From NCBI RefSeq assembly GCF_000155735.2, contig NC_020908.1:3105001-3169000 (forward strand): a stretch of DNA of 64,000 nt. Reading direction: 5' to 3'. Source of the stretch: Octadecabacter arcticus 238. Its GTDB lineage: Bacteria > Pseudomonadota > Alphaproteobacteria > Rhodobacterales > Rhodobacteraceae. The notes below the pieces were generated by a model. The model searched no databases and was not told the origin of the DNA. It saw only the letters and a list, made by a program, of their open reading frames with translations. A program made the translations under genes and the position numbers. Shown one piece after another: positions 8,486 through 18,377 of this stretch. Every line of letters begins with the position of its first letter. Position 1 is the stretch's first letter.

Positions 8486-9526
8486 ATGGCGCCGCAAAAA
8501 CTGATGCTCAGGCCGACAATAAAAGATCTTGTAAAAGTGGCTGGCGTCAGTCGCGCAACTGTCGATCGCGTCCTGAATGGTCGCGATGGCGTGAAGCAAA
8601 AGACCGTCGATCGCGTGCAACAGGCCATCAAAGACCTGGGATTCGTTCGTAACTTACAGGCGGCAAATTTGGCGAAATCCCAACGCTACCGCTTTGTCTT
8701 TGCCCTGCCACGCTCAGGTGATCAGTTTTTGGAACGCATCGTGCAGCATATCGATGAGGCTGCAGAAATCTTCTCAACCGACCATGTCTTTTGCGACGTA
8801 AGGCATATCGATGAAAATAATCCGCACAGCATTTCAGACTTTTTGGATAGCCTGTCACCGCATGAGGTGACTGGCGTCGCTATTATGTCGCCAGAAACCC
8901 CACAGGTGCGCGACGCGATTTCACGTGTTCAAGATCGCGGCATCGCAGCGCTGCCCTTTATCTCGAACCAAACGATGATGGATGCTGACTGGGTGGGCAT
9001 CAACAACCGCGCCGCCGGGGCAACCGCGGCCCTTCTACTTGGGCAATTCATTGGGCCACAAGAGGGGTCCATCATGGTGATTGCGGAAAGCATGCAATCG
9101 CGTGACAGCCTCGAGCGCCGTCTGGGCTTTGATGAAGAAATAAACGCCGAATTCGACCAGTTGCGCGTCCTTCCCTCACTTGAGACTTATGGCAATGAAG
9201 CCCGTGCACGCGAGATTATTGCTGCCAGCCTCGCGAACAACGCTGACACAGTCGGCATTTACGTCATGGCAACCGAGGCACGGAAACCACTCACCATCCT
9301 TCAGGATCTGGACATCGACCCATCGATTATCAAAATCGCGCATGAACGCACGCCTTATACGGAACATGCTTTACGTGCTCAAACGCTGGACGGCGTCATA
9401 GCACAAGATGCCGGGCATATTGTCCGGAGTGCAATTCGCAGGTTGAAGGGAAATGTAGATCAACGGCGCACAGTTGGATCGCAAGAAAATATCCGGATTG
9501 ACATATTGCTCCGGACTAATATTTGA
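8486..9526 (+). CDS. LacI-family transcriptional regulator
   Basis: The 346-aa protein has an N-terminal helix-turn-helix (TIKDLVKVAGVSRATVDRVL, about residues 10-30), the hinge region, and a periplasmic-binding-protein-like effector domain. It is divergent from the importer/kinase operon and the twin palindromes lie between them, so it most likely represses both and is released by the imported substrate or its phosphate. The ATG at 8486 has AGAAGAAAG upstream and matches the usual distance to the HTH; an upstream extension would read through the operators. Confidence 0.85.
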   Translation: MAPQKLMLRPTIKDLVKVAGVSRATVDRVLNGRDGVKQKTVDRVQQAIKDLGFVRNLQAANLAKSQRYRFVFALPRSGDQFLERIVQHIDEAAEIFSTDHVFCDVRHIDENNPHSISDFLDSLSPHEVTGVAIMSPETPQVRDAISRVQDRGIAALPFISNQTMMDADWVGINNRAAGATAALLLGQFIGPQEGSIMVIAESMQSRDSLERRLGFDEEINAEFDQLRVLPSLETYGNEARAREIIAASLANNADTVGIYVMATEARKPLTILQDLDIDPSIIKIAHERTPYTEHALRAQTLDGVIAQDAGHIVRSAIRRLKGNVDQRRTVGSQENIRIDILLRTNI

Positions 9527-10080
9527 GTATCATTGAAGAGTTGAACCATAAGGCCCAAACGTCCAAATACGAGCTTATACGAATTTGAGCAGAGCCTTTT
9601 CAAACAGAAAATGCCCGACTTGGGACGTTCTGGAAACAGGTGGCGATGCATCCAGCAACAAACAATTTATGTGATCATGTGGCCATTGTCCGCTTTGGCC
9701 GACTGGCCCTCATCCCTTCGCGATTGCAGCGAAAGTCCGGTTTCCTGAAGGTTTTTCGATGCGGGCCGCTGCGCGACGTTTGTTGCTGGATCGGTGTCGG
9801 CCCACGTTGACAAACCTCGGAAGGAGGAAGCTGCGGGGGCTTGGTTGGAGCTATGGGGAAAGCACTGATCGGCGGCTGACCGAACCTAATTTTCGTAGAT
9901 ACAGCAGAGGCCAGTGGTGGCGCTCAAAACCATGCGCCGCGGTGATATCGGGGTCGTTGACGAGCTGCCTCGGCAGACTTTCTGTGTTTTGCCGTGCTTG
10001 GCACGAGACGACGCTTTCCCGGAATGCTGCGCAGATCGGAGCCGATGTTGACCAATTTGACGGGCACTTCATCTTGCTGC
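9527..10080. other. Gene-free stretch, probably including the far end of the IS91-like element
   Basis: No supported gene is visible between the regulator stop and the transposase stop. The right part (roughly from 9.75 kb) is probably the non-coding end of the IS91-like element, because such elements extend a few hundred bases past the transposase. The exact end cannot be fixed without a second full copy. Confidence 0.45.
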
Positions 10081-11268
10081 CTACTCCTTTGGTGGGGCAC
10101 GACATTGGGGTTTCTGACCACGGCGGAAGGTCTCAATAATGCGCATTGCTCCACCGCAGTCTGGACAAGGTTCTCGTAACGTTAACGGGATGATATCGGC
10201 GCTTGGCGGATCGTCGGGCTTTGCGATTTCTGCCCTGAGCAAGGTGCGGATCTTAGCGAGATTGACCTTGCGGGTTGCGCTGACCAGCAGGCCATAATGC
10301 CGGATGCGGTGGAAGCCGTCAGGCAGTGTATGGATCAGGAAACGGCGGATGAACTCGTCTGTGGCTAGGCGCATTGTAGTCTGTTGTTCGCCGGTCTTGA
10401 TCCGGTAATTCTTCCAGCGGAAAGCGACCGTCTCAGCATCCGCGCTGATCAGGCGGCTGTTAGAAATCGCCACGCGGTGCGTATATCGGCTGAGATAGGC
10501 GAGCACCGCCTCGGGTCCTCCGAAGGGCGGTTTGGCATAGACCACCCATTCTGATTTGCGTAACGGAGCCAGCCATGTGGTGAAGGTGTCGGGGTTCGCC
10601 AGACTGGTGTGGTCACCAAAGAAGGCAAGTTTGCCCGCGCGATGTAAGGCCAGAAGCCCCTCAGTAAACAAGCGTCGGAACAGTCGAGACAGTACACGCA
10701 CGTGCAGAAAGAACCCCGGCTTGCACGCGACCCACCTCTTGCCGTCTTTTGACAATCCGCCACCGGGAATGACCATGTGGATGTGTGGGTGATGTGTCAG
10801 CGCCGAGCCCCAAGTATGTAGAACGCTGGTTAGACCGATGCGTGCGCCAAGTCGCTTGGGATCGGCGGCGATGGTCGTGACGGTCTGCGCAGATGCTTTG
10901 AATAAAAGTCCATAAATAGCTTTCTTATTCCAATATGCGATGCGGGCGATCTCAGCAGGCAGGGTGAAGACGACGTGGAAGTATTCCACTGGCAGCAGAT
11001 CGTCGGCGCGTGCGGCCATCCAGTCGCGCGCGGCAGGACCCTGACATTTGGGACAGTGCCGGTTTTTGCAGGAGTTGTAGGCGATGTGCTGATGATTGCA
11101 TTCGCTACATGCCGCCACATGCCCGCCGAGCGCCTCGGTTCGGCAAGCCTCAATCGCTGACATAACCTTGAGCTGTGCCAGGCTAACATGCCCCGCATTG
11201 GCCCACCGCCACGTGGGGCCATGGGAGCGGAAAATGTCAGCGATCTCCAGCTTGTGCCGGGTCTCCAA
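10081..11268 (-). CDS. IS91-family transposase (HUH/Y2 type)
   Basis: The 395-aa protein has the N-terminal zinc-binding region (CSECNHQHIAYNSCKNRHCPKC), the HHPHIHMVIPGGG HUH motif, and the downstream YLSRYTHRVAISN box that carries the catalytic tyrosine region. It nicks single-stranded DNA and drives rolling-circle transposition. The start is a TTG at 11268: the recombinase stop TAG lies nine bases upstream in the same frame and no ATG fits. Whether translation restarts there or partly reads through the TAG is open. The C-terminus ends RAPPKE, close to the family norm. Confidence 0.88.
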   Translation of the reverse strand: METRHKLEIADIFRSHGPTWRWANAGHVSLAQLKVMSAIEACRTEALGGHVAACSECNHQHIAYNSCKNRHCPKCQGPAARDWMAARADDLLPVEYFHVVFTLPAEIARIAYWNKKAIYGLLFKASAQTVTTIAADPKRLGARIGLTSVLHTWGSALTHHPHIHMVIPGGGLSKDGKRWVACKPGFFLHVRVLSRLFRRLFTEGLLALHRAGKLAFFGDHTSLANPDTFTTWLAPLRKSEWVVYAKPPFGGPEAVLAYLSRYTHRVAISNSRLISADAETVAFRWKNYRIKTGEQQTTMRLATDEFIRRFLIHTLPDGFHRIRHYGLLVSATRKVNLAKIRTLLRAEIAKPDDPPSADIIPLTLREPCPDCGGAMRIIETFRRGQKPQCRAPPKE

Positions 11269-11277
11269 CCTCGGGTG

Positions 11278-12165
11278 CTACTCGAGCCCCCGTCGTAGCG
11301 TGCGATCTTGCAATTGCTTGAGCCCCTCGAACGGGCTGACCGTATTGCGGATCGTTTTGGTGGCAACGTGGGTGTAGCGGGCCGTGGTGCTCAGTTTTGA
11401 ATGCCCAAGCAAAACCTGGATTACACGAACGTCCGTTCCAGCCTCCAGAAGGTGGGTCGCAAAGCTGTGCCGCAGAGTATGCAGCGTCACGGGTTTGTTG
11501 ATACCAGCCATATGTTTGGCGGATGTAAAGGCGCGGTTCAGTTGGCGCGGGGACAACGGGTTGATCTTTGGTTTGCCGGGAAACAGCCACCCCTCAGGAC
11601 GTGCCTCAAGCCAGTACTCACGCAGCAGGTCAAGCAGCCCCGGCGACAGCATGGCCTTGCGATCTTTACCATTCTTACCCTCATCTACATGGATCAGCAT
11701 CCGGCCACTGTCGATGTCCACCACTTTGAGATGGCAGACTTCTGAAGCCCGTAGTCCTGCGCCATAGGAGATACCGAGTGCCGCACGATATGTGAGACCT
11801 GGTCCAGGCACCGCCGCCAGCAGATCACCAATTTCCTCGACGCTCAGAACAACAGGCAGCCTCCTCGGTTTGCGTCGGAACTGCATGTATCGTTTCATCT
11901 CTTCGCGCCCGCAGGTCACACCGAAGAATAACCGCAGCGACACAATCCGGGTATTGAAGGTCGACGTCGTCACCTCGGTGTCCGTCATGTGAAGCTGATA
12001 AGCCCTGAGTTCGTCAGGTGTCGCCGTATCCGGCGAGCGACCAAGAAATGTCGCAAAATGTTTGATCGCACGGATGTGACCCTTCTGGGTTGTCTCACCA
12101 ATCGCGCGGATACGCATATCTTCAATCATCCGCTGGCGCAGCGCCGTTGTCTTCTCTTCCTTCAT
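11278..12165 (-). CDS. Tyrosine recombinase of IS91-like element
   Basis: The 295-aa protein is a XerC/D-like site-specific recombinase. The N-terminal core-binding domain (about 1-95) is followed by the catalytic domain with GLRASEV (Arg), HTLRHSFATHLL (His-x-x-Arg), LLGHSKLSTTARYTHV (His and Tyr nucleophile). The ATG at 12165 has AGGAGG seven bases upstream. It is directly upstream of and in the same frame as the transposase gene. Its role in IS91-type transposition is not established; resolution of co-integrates or target choice are possibilities. Confidence 0.9.
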   Translation of the reverse strand: MKEEKTTALRQRMIEDMRIRAIGETTQKGHIRAIKHFATFLGRSPDTATPDELRAYQLHMTDTEVTTSTFNTRIVSLRLFFGVTCGREEMKRYMQFRRKPRRLPVVLSVEEIGDLLAAVPGPGLTYRAALGISYGAGLRASEVCHLKVVDIDSGRMLIHVDEGKNGKDRKAMLSPGLLDLLREYWLEARPEGWLFPGKPKINPLSPRQLNRAFTSAKHMAGINKPVTLHTLRHSFATHLLEAGTDVRVIQVLLGHSKLSTTARYTHVATKTIRNTVSPFEGLKQLQDRTLRRGLE

Positions 12166-12474
12166 GGCAACCTCCTGTTTGTGGATTGAGAAAGCCCCAA
12201 TCGTCAAACAGATTTGCCAAATCACAAAACCAAAAGTTCAGGTCAGCATGCAACCACAGCAACAAGCGCAATTGCCGCGAGAGCGGCTTAGTCCTCCCGC
12301 CCATCATGTCAAATGCTGCAACTGCAAACACGCCCTCTCTCAGGACAACTCGACCTGTACCCAGCTTTATGCAAGATATAGTGGCCCACTACAATTTCTA
12401 TACAGGATTTTGCCTTTCGTGCTTTGCCTCTCCTCCATCGCAGCACTTTTATTAGCGCAGGAACAGCGCGGGGG

Positions 12475-14685
12475 ATGACGCAACAGGGTGACAGCCAGAC
12501 AGAGGTGCTTGCGGGCCTCGTGGAACGGGTGACGTTTCACAGCCAGGAATCCGGGTTTTGCGTCTTACGGCTAAAGGCCCGAGGGCATCGCGATCTTGTC
12601 ACCACAGTAGGCCATGCTGCCATGATATCGGCAGGGGAATGGGTCACGGCTTCGGGCGTGTGGATCAATGACCGCACGCACGGGCTTCAGTTCAAGGCGC
12701 AGTTTCTGCGCACCTCTGCGCCCTCCAGTATCGAGGGGATCGAGAAATACCTCGGTTCCGGCATGATCCGTGGCATCGGCCCGGTCTACGCTAAACGGCT
12801 GGTGAAGATGTTCGGCAAGGATGTGTTCGACATCATCGAAGCCACGCCGGAGCGCCTACGCGAGGTCGAGGGCATTGGCCCCAAGCGCGCGGACAAAATC
12901 ACCGCCGGGTGGGCCGATCAAAAGGTCATCCGCGAGATCATGGTCTTCTTGCACCAGTACGGCGTGGGCACCGCGCGCGCGGTGCGGATCTTCAAAACCT
13001 ACGGCACCGATGCGGTGCAGGTGATGAGCGAGAACCCCTACCAGCTGGCAAAGGACATCCGGGGCATCGGGTTTCGGACGGCTGACATGATCGCGGAAAA
13101 GCTCGGGATCGAGAAGACCGCGATGATACGCGTGCGCGCGGGAATTTCTTTTGCGCTGAGCGAAGCGATGGGCAATGGCCATTGCGGCCTGCCACACGCG
13201 GACCTGATCGGACTTGCGGGCAAATTGCTTGAGGTGCCCACCGACCTGATTGATAGCGCGCTGCACGAAGAATTGGCCGATGAGACGGTGACGGCCGATA
13301 CCGTGGGCGACGCCGACTGCATTTTCCTGACCGGACTCTATAGGGCCGAGCGCAGTATCGCCGAACAGCTCAAGCGCATCCAGCATGGTGCGTTGCCTTG
13401 GCCTGTGATCGACGCTGACAAAGCGCTGCCCTGGATCGAGCAAAAAACCGGCCTCACCCTTGCTGAAAGCCAGGCCGAGGCCGTTCGCACTGCGCTGCAG
13501 TCCAAAACCATGGTGATCACCGGTGGCCCCGGAGTGGGGAAAACCACCATCGTCAACTCGATCCTGCGCATCCTAGCTGCGAAATCCGTCAAACTGCTGC
13601 TCTGTGCACCCACGGGCCGGGCGGCTAAGCGCATGACCGAAGCCACGGGCATGGAGGCCAAGACCATCCACCGGCTGCTGGAATTCGATCCGAAGGCCTT
13701 CGGTTTCAAACGCGGCGAGGAAAACCCGCTCGACTGCGATTTGCTGGTGATTGACGAAAGCTCGATGGTGGACGTGTTGCTGATGCAATCGCTGTTGAAG
13801 GCCGTGCCGAGCACCGCAGCGCTCTTGATCGTGGGTGATATCGACCAGCTGCCATCTGTGGGCCCGGGACAAGTGCTCGCCGACATCATCGGCTCTGGCA
13901 CTGTGCCGGTAATGCGCCTGACAGAAGTGTTTCGCCAAGCCGCGCAGAGCAAGATCATCACCACGGCCCATGCAATCAACGCGGGCCGCATGCCTGACCT
14001 CGCGCCGCCTGAGGCACAGGCAGATTTCTATTTCTTGCCCGCAGGCGATCCCGAACAGGCCGTGACACGGATTGTCAAACTGGTCGCAAAGCGCATCCCC
14101 CAACGCTTTGGGTTTGACCCGATCAAAGACATTCAGGTCCTCTGCCCGATGAACCGTGGCGGCGTGGGCGCGCGGTCGCTCAACATCGAATTGCAGGCAG
14201 CGCTGAACCCCGCAGGTGATAAAAAGGTGGAACGCTTCGGCTGGACATTTGCGCCCGGCGACAAGGTTATGCAGATCGAAAACGACTACGACAAAGACGT
14301 CTACAATGGCGACATTGGCATGATCACAGACATCGACATGGACGAAGGCGAGCTGGCCGTCAATTTTGAGGGCCGCACAGTCAGCTTCGTCTTTGGTGAG
14401 CTGGACACGCTGGTCCCTGCCTATGCGGCCACGATCCACAAAAGCCAAGGGTCGGAATATCCGGTGGTGGTGATCCCGGTCATGACCCAGCACTACGCCA
14501 TGCTGCAGCGTAACCTGATCTATACCGGCGTCACGCGCGGCAAGAAGCTGGTCGTGCTGGTGGGGCAAAAGAAGGCCGTGGCCATCGCCGTCAAGAACGT
14601 GTCCGGTCGGAGGCGGTGGTCAAAGCTGGACGAGTGGCTGGCAGCGCAGTCCCCTCGCCTCACCCGCGCGTCGCTGCCCCCATGA
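12475..14685 (+). CDS. recD2: RecD2-type ATP-dependent DNA helicase (SF1B)
   Basis: The 736-aa protein unwinds DNA 5' to 3'. The N-terminal OB-like region (1-95) and helix-hairpin-helix region (about 100-210) precede the helicase core with Walker A GGPGVGKTT at about residue 349, VIDESSMVD near 426, GDIDQLPSVGPG, and the late YAATIHKSQGSEY motif VI region. RecD2 helicases recur in mobilisation regions next to relaxase genes and may help process the transferred strand. It starts 180 bp after the IS91-like element and converges on the VirD4 gene, overlapping it by 26 bases. I chose ATG 12475 (purine-rich GCGGGGG before it); an upstream in-frame TTG at 12424 is less likely. Confidence 0.88.
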   Translation: MTQQGDSQTEVLAGLVERVTFHSQESGFCVLRLKARGHRDLVTTVGHAAMISAGEWVTASGVWINDRTHGLQFKAQFLRTSAPSSIEGIEKYLGSGMIRGIGPVYAKRLVKMFGKDVFDIIEATPERLREVEGIGPKRADKITAGWADQKVIREIMVFLHQYGVGTARAVRIFKTYGTDAVQVMSENPYQLAKDIRGIGFRTADMIAEKLGIEKTAMIRVRAGISFALSEAMGNGHCGLPHADLIGLAGKLLEVPTDLIDSALHEELADETVTADTVGDADCIFLTGLYRAERSIAEQLKRIQHGALPWPVIDADKALPWIEQKTGLTLAESQAEAVRTALQSKTMVITGGPGVGKTTIVNSILRILAAKSVKLLLCAPTGRAAKRMTEATGMEAKTIHRLLEFDPKAFGFKRGEENPLDCDLLVIDESSMVDVLLMQSLLKAVPSTAALLIVGDIDQLPSVGPGQVLADIIGSGTVPVMRLTEVFRQAAQSKIITTAHAINAGRMPDLAPPEAQADFYFLPAGDPEQAVTRIVKLVAKRIPQRFGFDPIKDIQVLCPMNRGGVGARSLNIELQAALNPAGDKKVERFGWTFAPGDKVMQIENDYDKDVYNGDIGMITDIDMDEGELAVNFEGRTVSFVFGELDTLVPAYAATIHKSQGSEYPVVVIPVMTQHYAMLQRNLIYTGVTRGKKLVVLVGQKKAVAIAVKNVSGRRRWSKLDEWLAAQSPRLTRASLPP

Positions 14686-16564
14686 ACTGATCCAAACGCT
14701 CTGCGCCAGCCCTGTAGGCCTCTGCATCAGGCGTTGCATCTGTCTGCTCCGGCGCAGAAGCAGCCTCCATCGCGTCGATCTCGGCGCGCCGTTTCGCGCC
14801 GGATTTCGCCTTTTTCTGCTCAGGTGGCTCTGGTTGCGCCTTGGGGAATTCCAGCGCGCCAACTTTCGCCTCCAATACTTTAATCTGACCCTGAAGTCCG
14901 CGGACCTGATCACCTGCGGAGGGGTACGGCAGCGGACCGGTCTGCTTGTCGTGGATCGCTTTGAAGAAGCGATCATCGTAATACTTGATCCGCTTGGCGC
15001 GCACTGGCATCTGAGCGTCGACTACCATGATGATGTCGCCCAGATCCATGCGGCGGGCTTCGTCCTCGGGCAGCAGCGGTGTTTCCTCGGTGCGCTCGGA
15101 CATGCTGCGCCCGGCAAACGGATTGCGGCCGATGGCCCGAGACCGGGTAACGACGCGTTTCGTGGTTTTGCCCACGGCCTTGCTGAGCTCCTCAATTGTC
15201 TTTTCATCCGACGGCGTAAGGTAGAGCTTGATACCGGCGTTGCCCTGCAGCGCGCGGCGGGCGTTTTCGCCATAGATTTCATCAAGGGCGGGGATTGTCT
15301 GGGTCACAATTGCGAGGTTGGCGCGGTAAGACCGCAGGGCCTCGATACTGTCGAGCACGATGGGCATTTTGCCCAAGCGGTTGAACTCGTCGAGCATGAT
15401 CATCACCGGCCAGGGCTCGTCCTCTCCCGGTTCATGGTCCTGCAGCGCAGCCAGCAGATCAGAAAAGAAGAGCCGGATCAGCGGCGCAAGCGGTTTCACC
15501 ATCAGCGGCTCGACCACCAGATAGACGCTGATGGGCGTCTTGCGGATCTCGCGGAAATCGAAGTCCGAGGTCGCGGTTGCGCGATCAATGGCCGGGTTGG
15601 CCCATTGTTTGAGCCCCGAGGTCATCAGCAACGACAGATACGAGGTCAGCGTGTCGTTGTTGGTCGAGGCCATGCGCATGAAGATCAGCTTGGCGGCCGG
15701 GTTTTCCACCTCATCAGCGCGGCGGCGGTATTCCTTTTGCTTGTCGCCACCCGAGGCCGTGATGCGGTAGATTTCGCCAATGGCCGGTCGCTTACGCTCG
15801 AAGGCCAGAAGCCCCGCCGCAACAAAGAGGTCGATCCCGCCGTCGAGCAGCCCCTGCACCCGGTCGCTGTCAGCCTGCAAAAACAGCGAGGCGAGGAGCT
15901 GCAGCTCCATTTGCTGGCGGTCGACATTCTCCAGCGACGCGATGCGCAGCAGCGGGTTGTAGCGGTGTGACCGACCGTCGTTCCAGTCGGTGGGCGCGAA
16001 ACGGAAGACGGCGTCACCCTGACTGGCACGGTGGCGCGCCGTAGCCTCGAAGTTCTCGCCTTTGACGTCGAGCACGACGGTGCTGCCCTGATAGGTCAGC
16101 AGGTTCGGAATTACGAAGCCAGTGGTTTTGCCGCGGCCCGTGGGCGCGACGATCAAGGCGTGCGGAAACACCGTGGACATCAGAAACGGCATCGAACGGT
16201 TTGGCAGGCCGGTCTTGCCGAGAATAAAACCTTTGCCCGGATCGCCCAAAAAGCCATTGCGCTTCATCTCGCTGCGCGTCTGCCAGTGGGTCTCGCCGAA
16301 GCGGGTCAGCAGGTCATTCATCAGGATTGCGCTCAGGAGGAGCCCGGCGGCGGTGCTGATCCCGACAATCAGATGTACGATGGTCATATCGCCGGGGTTG
16401 GTGATCCGCAGATCCGCATAGTCGCGCGCGAGGGTCAGGAAGTCGATCTCGGCGGTGGGGCCGAACCAGCGAAAGCTGACAAAGGCCGAGGCCAGCGCAT
16501 AGCCAAAAGCAGCGCCAAGCAGTGCAAAGCTCAGCACACCAATCGCAATCCGTCCCTTACCCAT
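14660..16564 (-). CDS. VirD4/TraG-type coupling protein
   Basis: The 634-aa inner-membrane ATPase links the relaxosome to a type IV secretion channel. Two or three N-terminal membrane segments (about 5-35 and 65-85) are followed by Walker A APTGRGKTTG near residue 140 and Walker B VMIMLDEFNRLG near 389. The C-terminal tail after about residue 560 is charged and low in complexity. It overlaps the relaxase stop by eight bases. No mating-pore (virB) genes are in the window, so transfer would need them elsewhere. Confidence 0.88.
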   Translation of the reverse strand: MGKGRIAIGVLSFALLGAAFGYALASAFVSFRWFGPTAEIDFLTLARDYADLRITNPGDMTIVHLIVGISTAAGLLLSAILMNDLLTRFGETHWQTRSEMKRNGFLGDPGKGFILGKTGLPNRSMPFLMSTVFPHALIVAPTGRGKTTGFVIPNLLTYQGSTVVLDVKGENFEATARHRASQGDAVFRFAPTDWNDGRSHRYNPLLRIASLENVDRQQMELQLLASLFLQADSDRVQGLLDGGIDLFVAAGLLAFERKRPAIGEIYRITASGGDKQKEYRRRADEVENPAAKLIFMRMASTNNDTLTSYLSLLMTSGLKQWANPAIDRATATSDFDFREIRKTPISVYLVVEPLMVKPLAPLIRLFFSDLLAALQDHEPGEDEPWPVMIMLDEFNRLGKMPIVLDSIEALRSYRANLAIVTQTIPALDEIYGENARRALQGNAGIKLYLTPSDEKTIEELSKAVGKTTKRVVTRSRAIGRNPFAGRSMSERTEETPLLPEDEARRMDLGDIIMVVDAQMPVRAKRIKYYDDRFFKAIHDKQTGPLPYPSAGDQVRGLQGQIKVLEAKVGALEFPKAQPEPPEQKKAKSGAKRRAEIDAMEAASAPEQTDATPDAEAYRAGAERLDQFMGAATRG

Positions 16565-18377
16565 GGGTCATACCTCCTTCGCCATCTGTGTCAGAATGTC
16601 GGGCCCGCTGGACGTCGATTTCCTCATTGGCAATCTCGTCCAGGACATGTTCCATCGCGATGCTGCTTGCGAGGCTTGCATCGCTTTGCAGGTAGGCCTT
16701 GGCCATGTAGAGCCGATCCAACCGGTCCTCGAGCACGTCATCCAGTGCGGCTTCGTCACCGATGGTCAGGTCGATCGTGTTCTCTTCGCCGATCAATTCC
16801 GTGACCTCGGCGCGCAATTGATCCCGCGCGGCATCATCCCGGAACGGGTCGACGGTTGGATCCTCCCGCATGCGCGTCAGGACGTCGGCCATAGTGGGTG
16901 GTAGACCCTCGATGTCTGCATCGCGCGCCGCGCGATCCACGACATCATCAACCGCGCCGCTGTCGCGCAGCACTTCTGCTTCGGCCAACACGCGGCCAAG
17001 ATCGCCATGAACTGCATCCAGCCGGTCGATGGCCTGCTCCAACTCATCGGCACGATTGAGATTGAAGCCCTCAGTCTGCGCGATGGCTTTGAGATCCTGG
17101 CTCAGCCATTGTCGTTCCAGAGCGGCATTCTCAGCACCCAGCTCAACCCTTGCAGCTACCTGGCGCGCGTCGATCCCAGTGCCCTCGAGTGCGCGTTCCA
17201 GGCGCTCAGCCAACTCTGGTGTCTCAAGCCGCGCAAGGACGTCCCGGTCGATATTTGCGGCCGAGTAAACCCCACTCGCTGACGGCTCTTCCAGCAAGCT
17301 GCGAGATTGGGTGCCAAGCGGGCTGAGATGCGAGATGTCGCGGTAGATATCATTGAGCTGATGTTCAAGCGCAACGCGCCGGTCCGGCGGGGCCTCGGAC
17401 ACTACCGCTTCCGCTTGCTCGATCTTGGCGTGGAACGCGTCCACGACCTCATCAAAAGACTGCTGCCCATCCGCCATACCGTACACCTTTCCATCTGCTG
17501 TGATTGATCCGCCTTGCCCCAAAAGGGTCGCCGCGCGGTCCAAGGCCGCCGCGATATCGTTATGGGTTTCGCGCGAGGCCTCCGCGGCAAGACCGCGATA
17601 GAGCCGTGCATGCCCAGCAAACTCCGCCAACGCGCGGTCCAACTCCGGGCCGATACGCTGGCGCTCGGGTGGAGTGGCGCCATTCTCCACCGCCTGACGC
17701 ACATCGGCGTCGGTGGGCGCCTTGGTCACTACGCCGCGCTCGACCCGCCGTGTCGCCTCTAGCCGCAAACCGTAACGGTCGCCCACCTCCACCATCGCCT
17801 CGCGGAACGCGTCATAGTTGAAGTGGTGGTCCTGCTTAAGGAAGAACAGCTCGCCATCCTTGCTGCGCCGGTTCAGTACGATATGCGCATGCGGATGATC
17901 CCGGTCCTCATGGACGGCGGCTATGTAGTCAAAGTGGCTGCCGTCACCCTGGAAAAACCGCTCGCAAATCTCGCGGGTAATGTCGGCAACATCTTCGCCG
18001 CGGGTGCCAATCGGATAGGCCATCAGCAGATGTGAGGTATGCCCAAGCTTGGGGTTGAACCGCTCGTCCCATTGCGCGGCAAAGCGGCGGGTCACTTGCT
18101 CGACTTCCTTGGCCGTGAGCCGATCCTGCCCGTCATAGGTGCCGCGGCTGTCGATGATCGTGGTGGACTTCGAGGTCAGATATTCCAGTTGGTTGCGCAG
18201 CTGCGCACGGCTATGGGTGCCCCCGCCACGGATTGGTTTGAAGATCGCGGGCGAGTGGCCCATGGCCGCGCGTACCATCTGCTTTTGCCGCGCCCGGGGC
18301 GCGCTGCCGCTGATCCGGCTCCAGTCGCGATCAAAGAAGGCGTCATGTGCCGCCGCCACCGCATTACTCCGGGCCAT
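16557..18377 (-). CDS. Relaxase / mobilisation nuclease (VirD2-like)
   Basis: The 606-aa protein nicks DNA at oriT and stays bound to the 5' end. Visible are a candidate tyrosine in LRNQLEYLTSKS (about residue 66) and the metal-binding three-histidine motif HEDRDHPHAHIVLN (about 152-165). The C-terminal half is acidic and alpha-helical without a recognisable catalytic domain. Its start overlaps the mobC end by 14 bases and its stop overlaps the coupling-protein start, so the three genes form one operon read toward 14.7 kb. Confidence 0.88.
   Translation of the reverse strand: MARSNAVAAAHDAFFDRDWSRISGSAPRARQKQMVRAAMGHSPAIFKPIRGGGTHSRAQLRNQLEYLTSKSTTIIDSRGTYDGQDRLTAKEVEQVTRRFAAQWDERFNPKLGHTSHLLMAYPIGTRGEDVADITREICERFFQGDGSHFDYIAAVHEDRDHPHAHIVLNRRSKDGELFFLKQDHHFNYDAFREAMVEVGDRYGLRLEATRRVERGVVTKAPTDADVRQAVENGATPPERQRIGPELDRALAEFAGHARLYRGLAAEASRETHNDIAAALDRAATLLGQGGSITADGKVYGMADGQQSFDEVVDAFHAKIEQAEAVVSEAPPDRRVALEHQLNDIYRDISHLSPLGTQSRSLLEEPSASGVYSAANIDRDVLARLETPELAERLERALEGTGIDARQVAARVELGAENAALERQWLSQDLKAIAQTEGFNLNRADELEQAIDRLDAVHGDLGRVLAEAEVLRDSGAVDDVVDRAARDADIEGLPPTMADVLTRMREDPTVDPFRDDAARDQLRAEVTELIGEENTIDLTIGDEAALDDVLEDRLDRLYMAKAYLQSDASLASSIAMEHVLDEIANEEIDVQRARHSDTDGEGGMTHG

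Larger units (their letters stand above)
10081..12296 (-). mobile_element. IS91-like element, copy 2 (recombinase plus HUH transposase)
   Basis: The element carries a tyrosine-recombinase gene followed by an IS91-family transposase gene. Its upstream end is set at 12296 because the 852-bp match to 1-852 stops there. The downstream end lies left of 10081 and is not resolved. IS91 elements move by rolling-circle transposition without target duplication. Confidence 0.8.

Noticed and set aside
13573..14568. Minus-strand open frame of 331 codons
   Set aside because: It is the antisense shadow of recD2; the composition is His/Arg-rich without any motif.
14834..15970. Plus-strand open frame of 378 codons
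   Set aside because: It is antisense to the VirD4-type gene, whose Walker motifs are intact.
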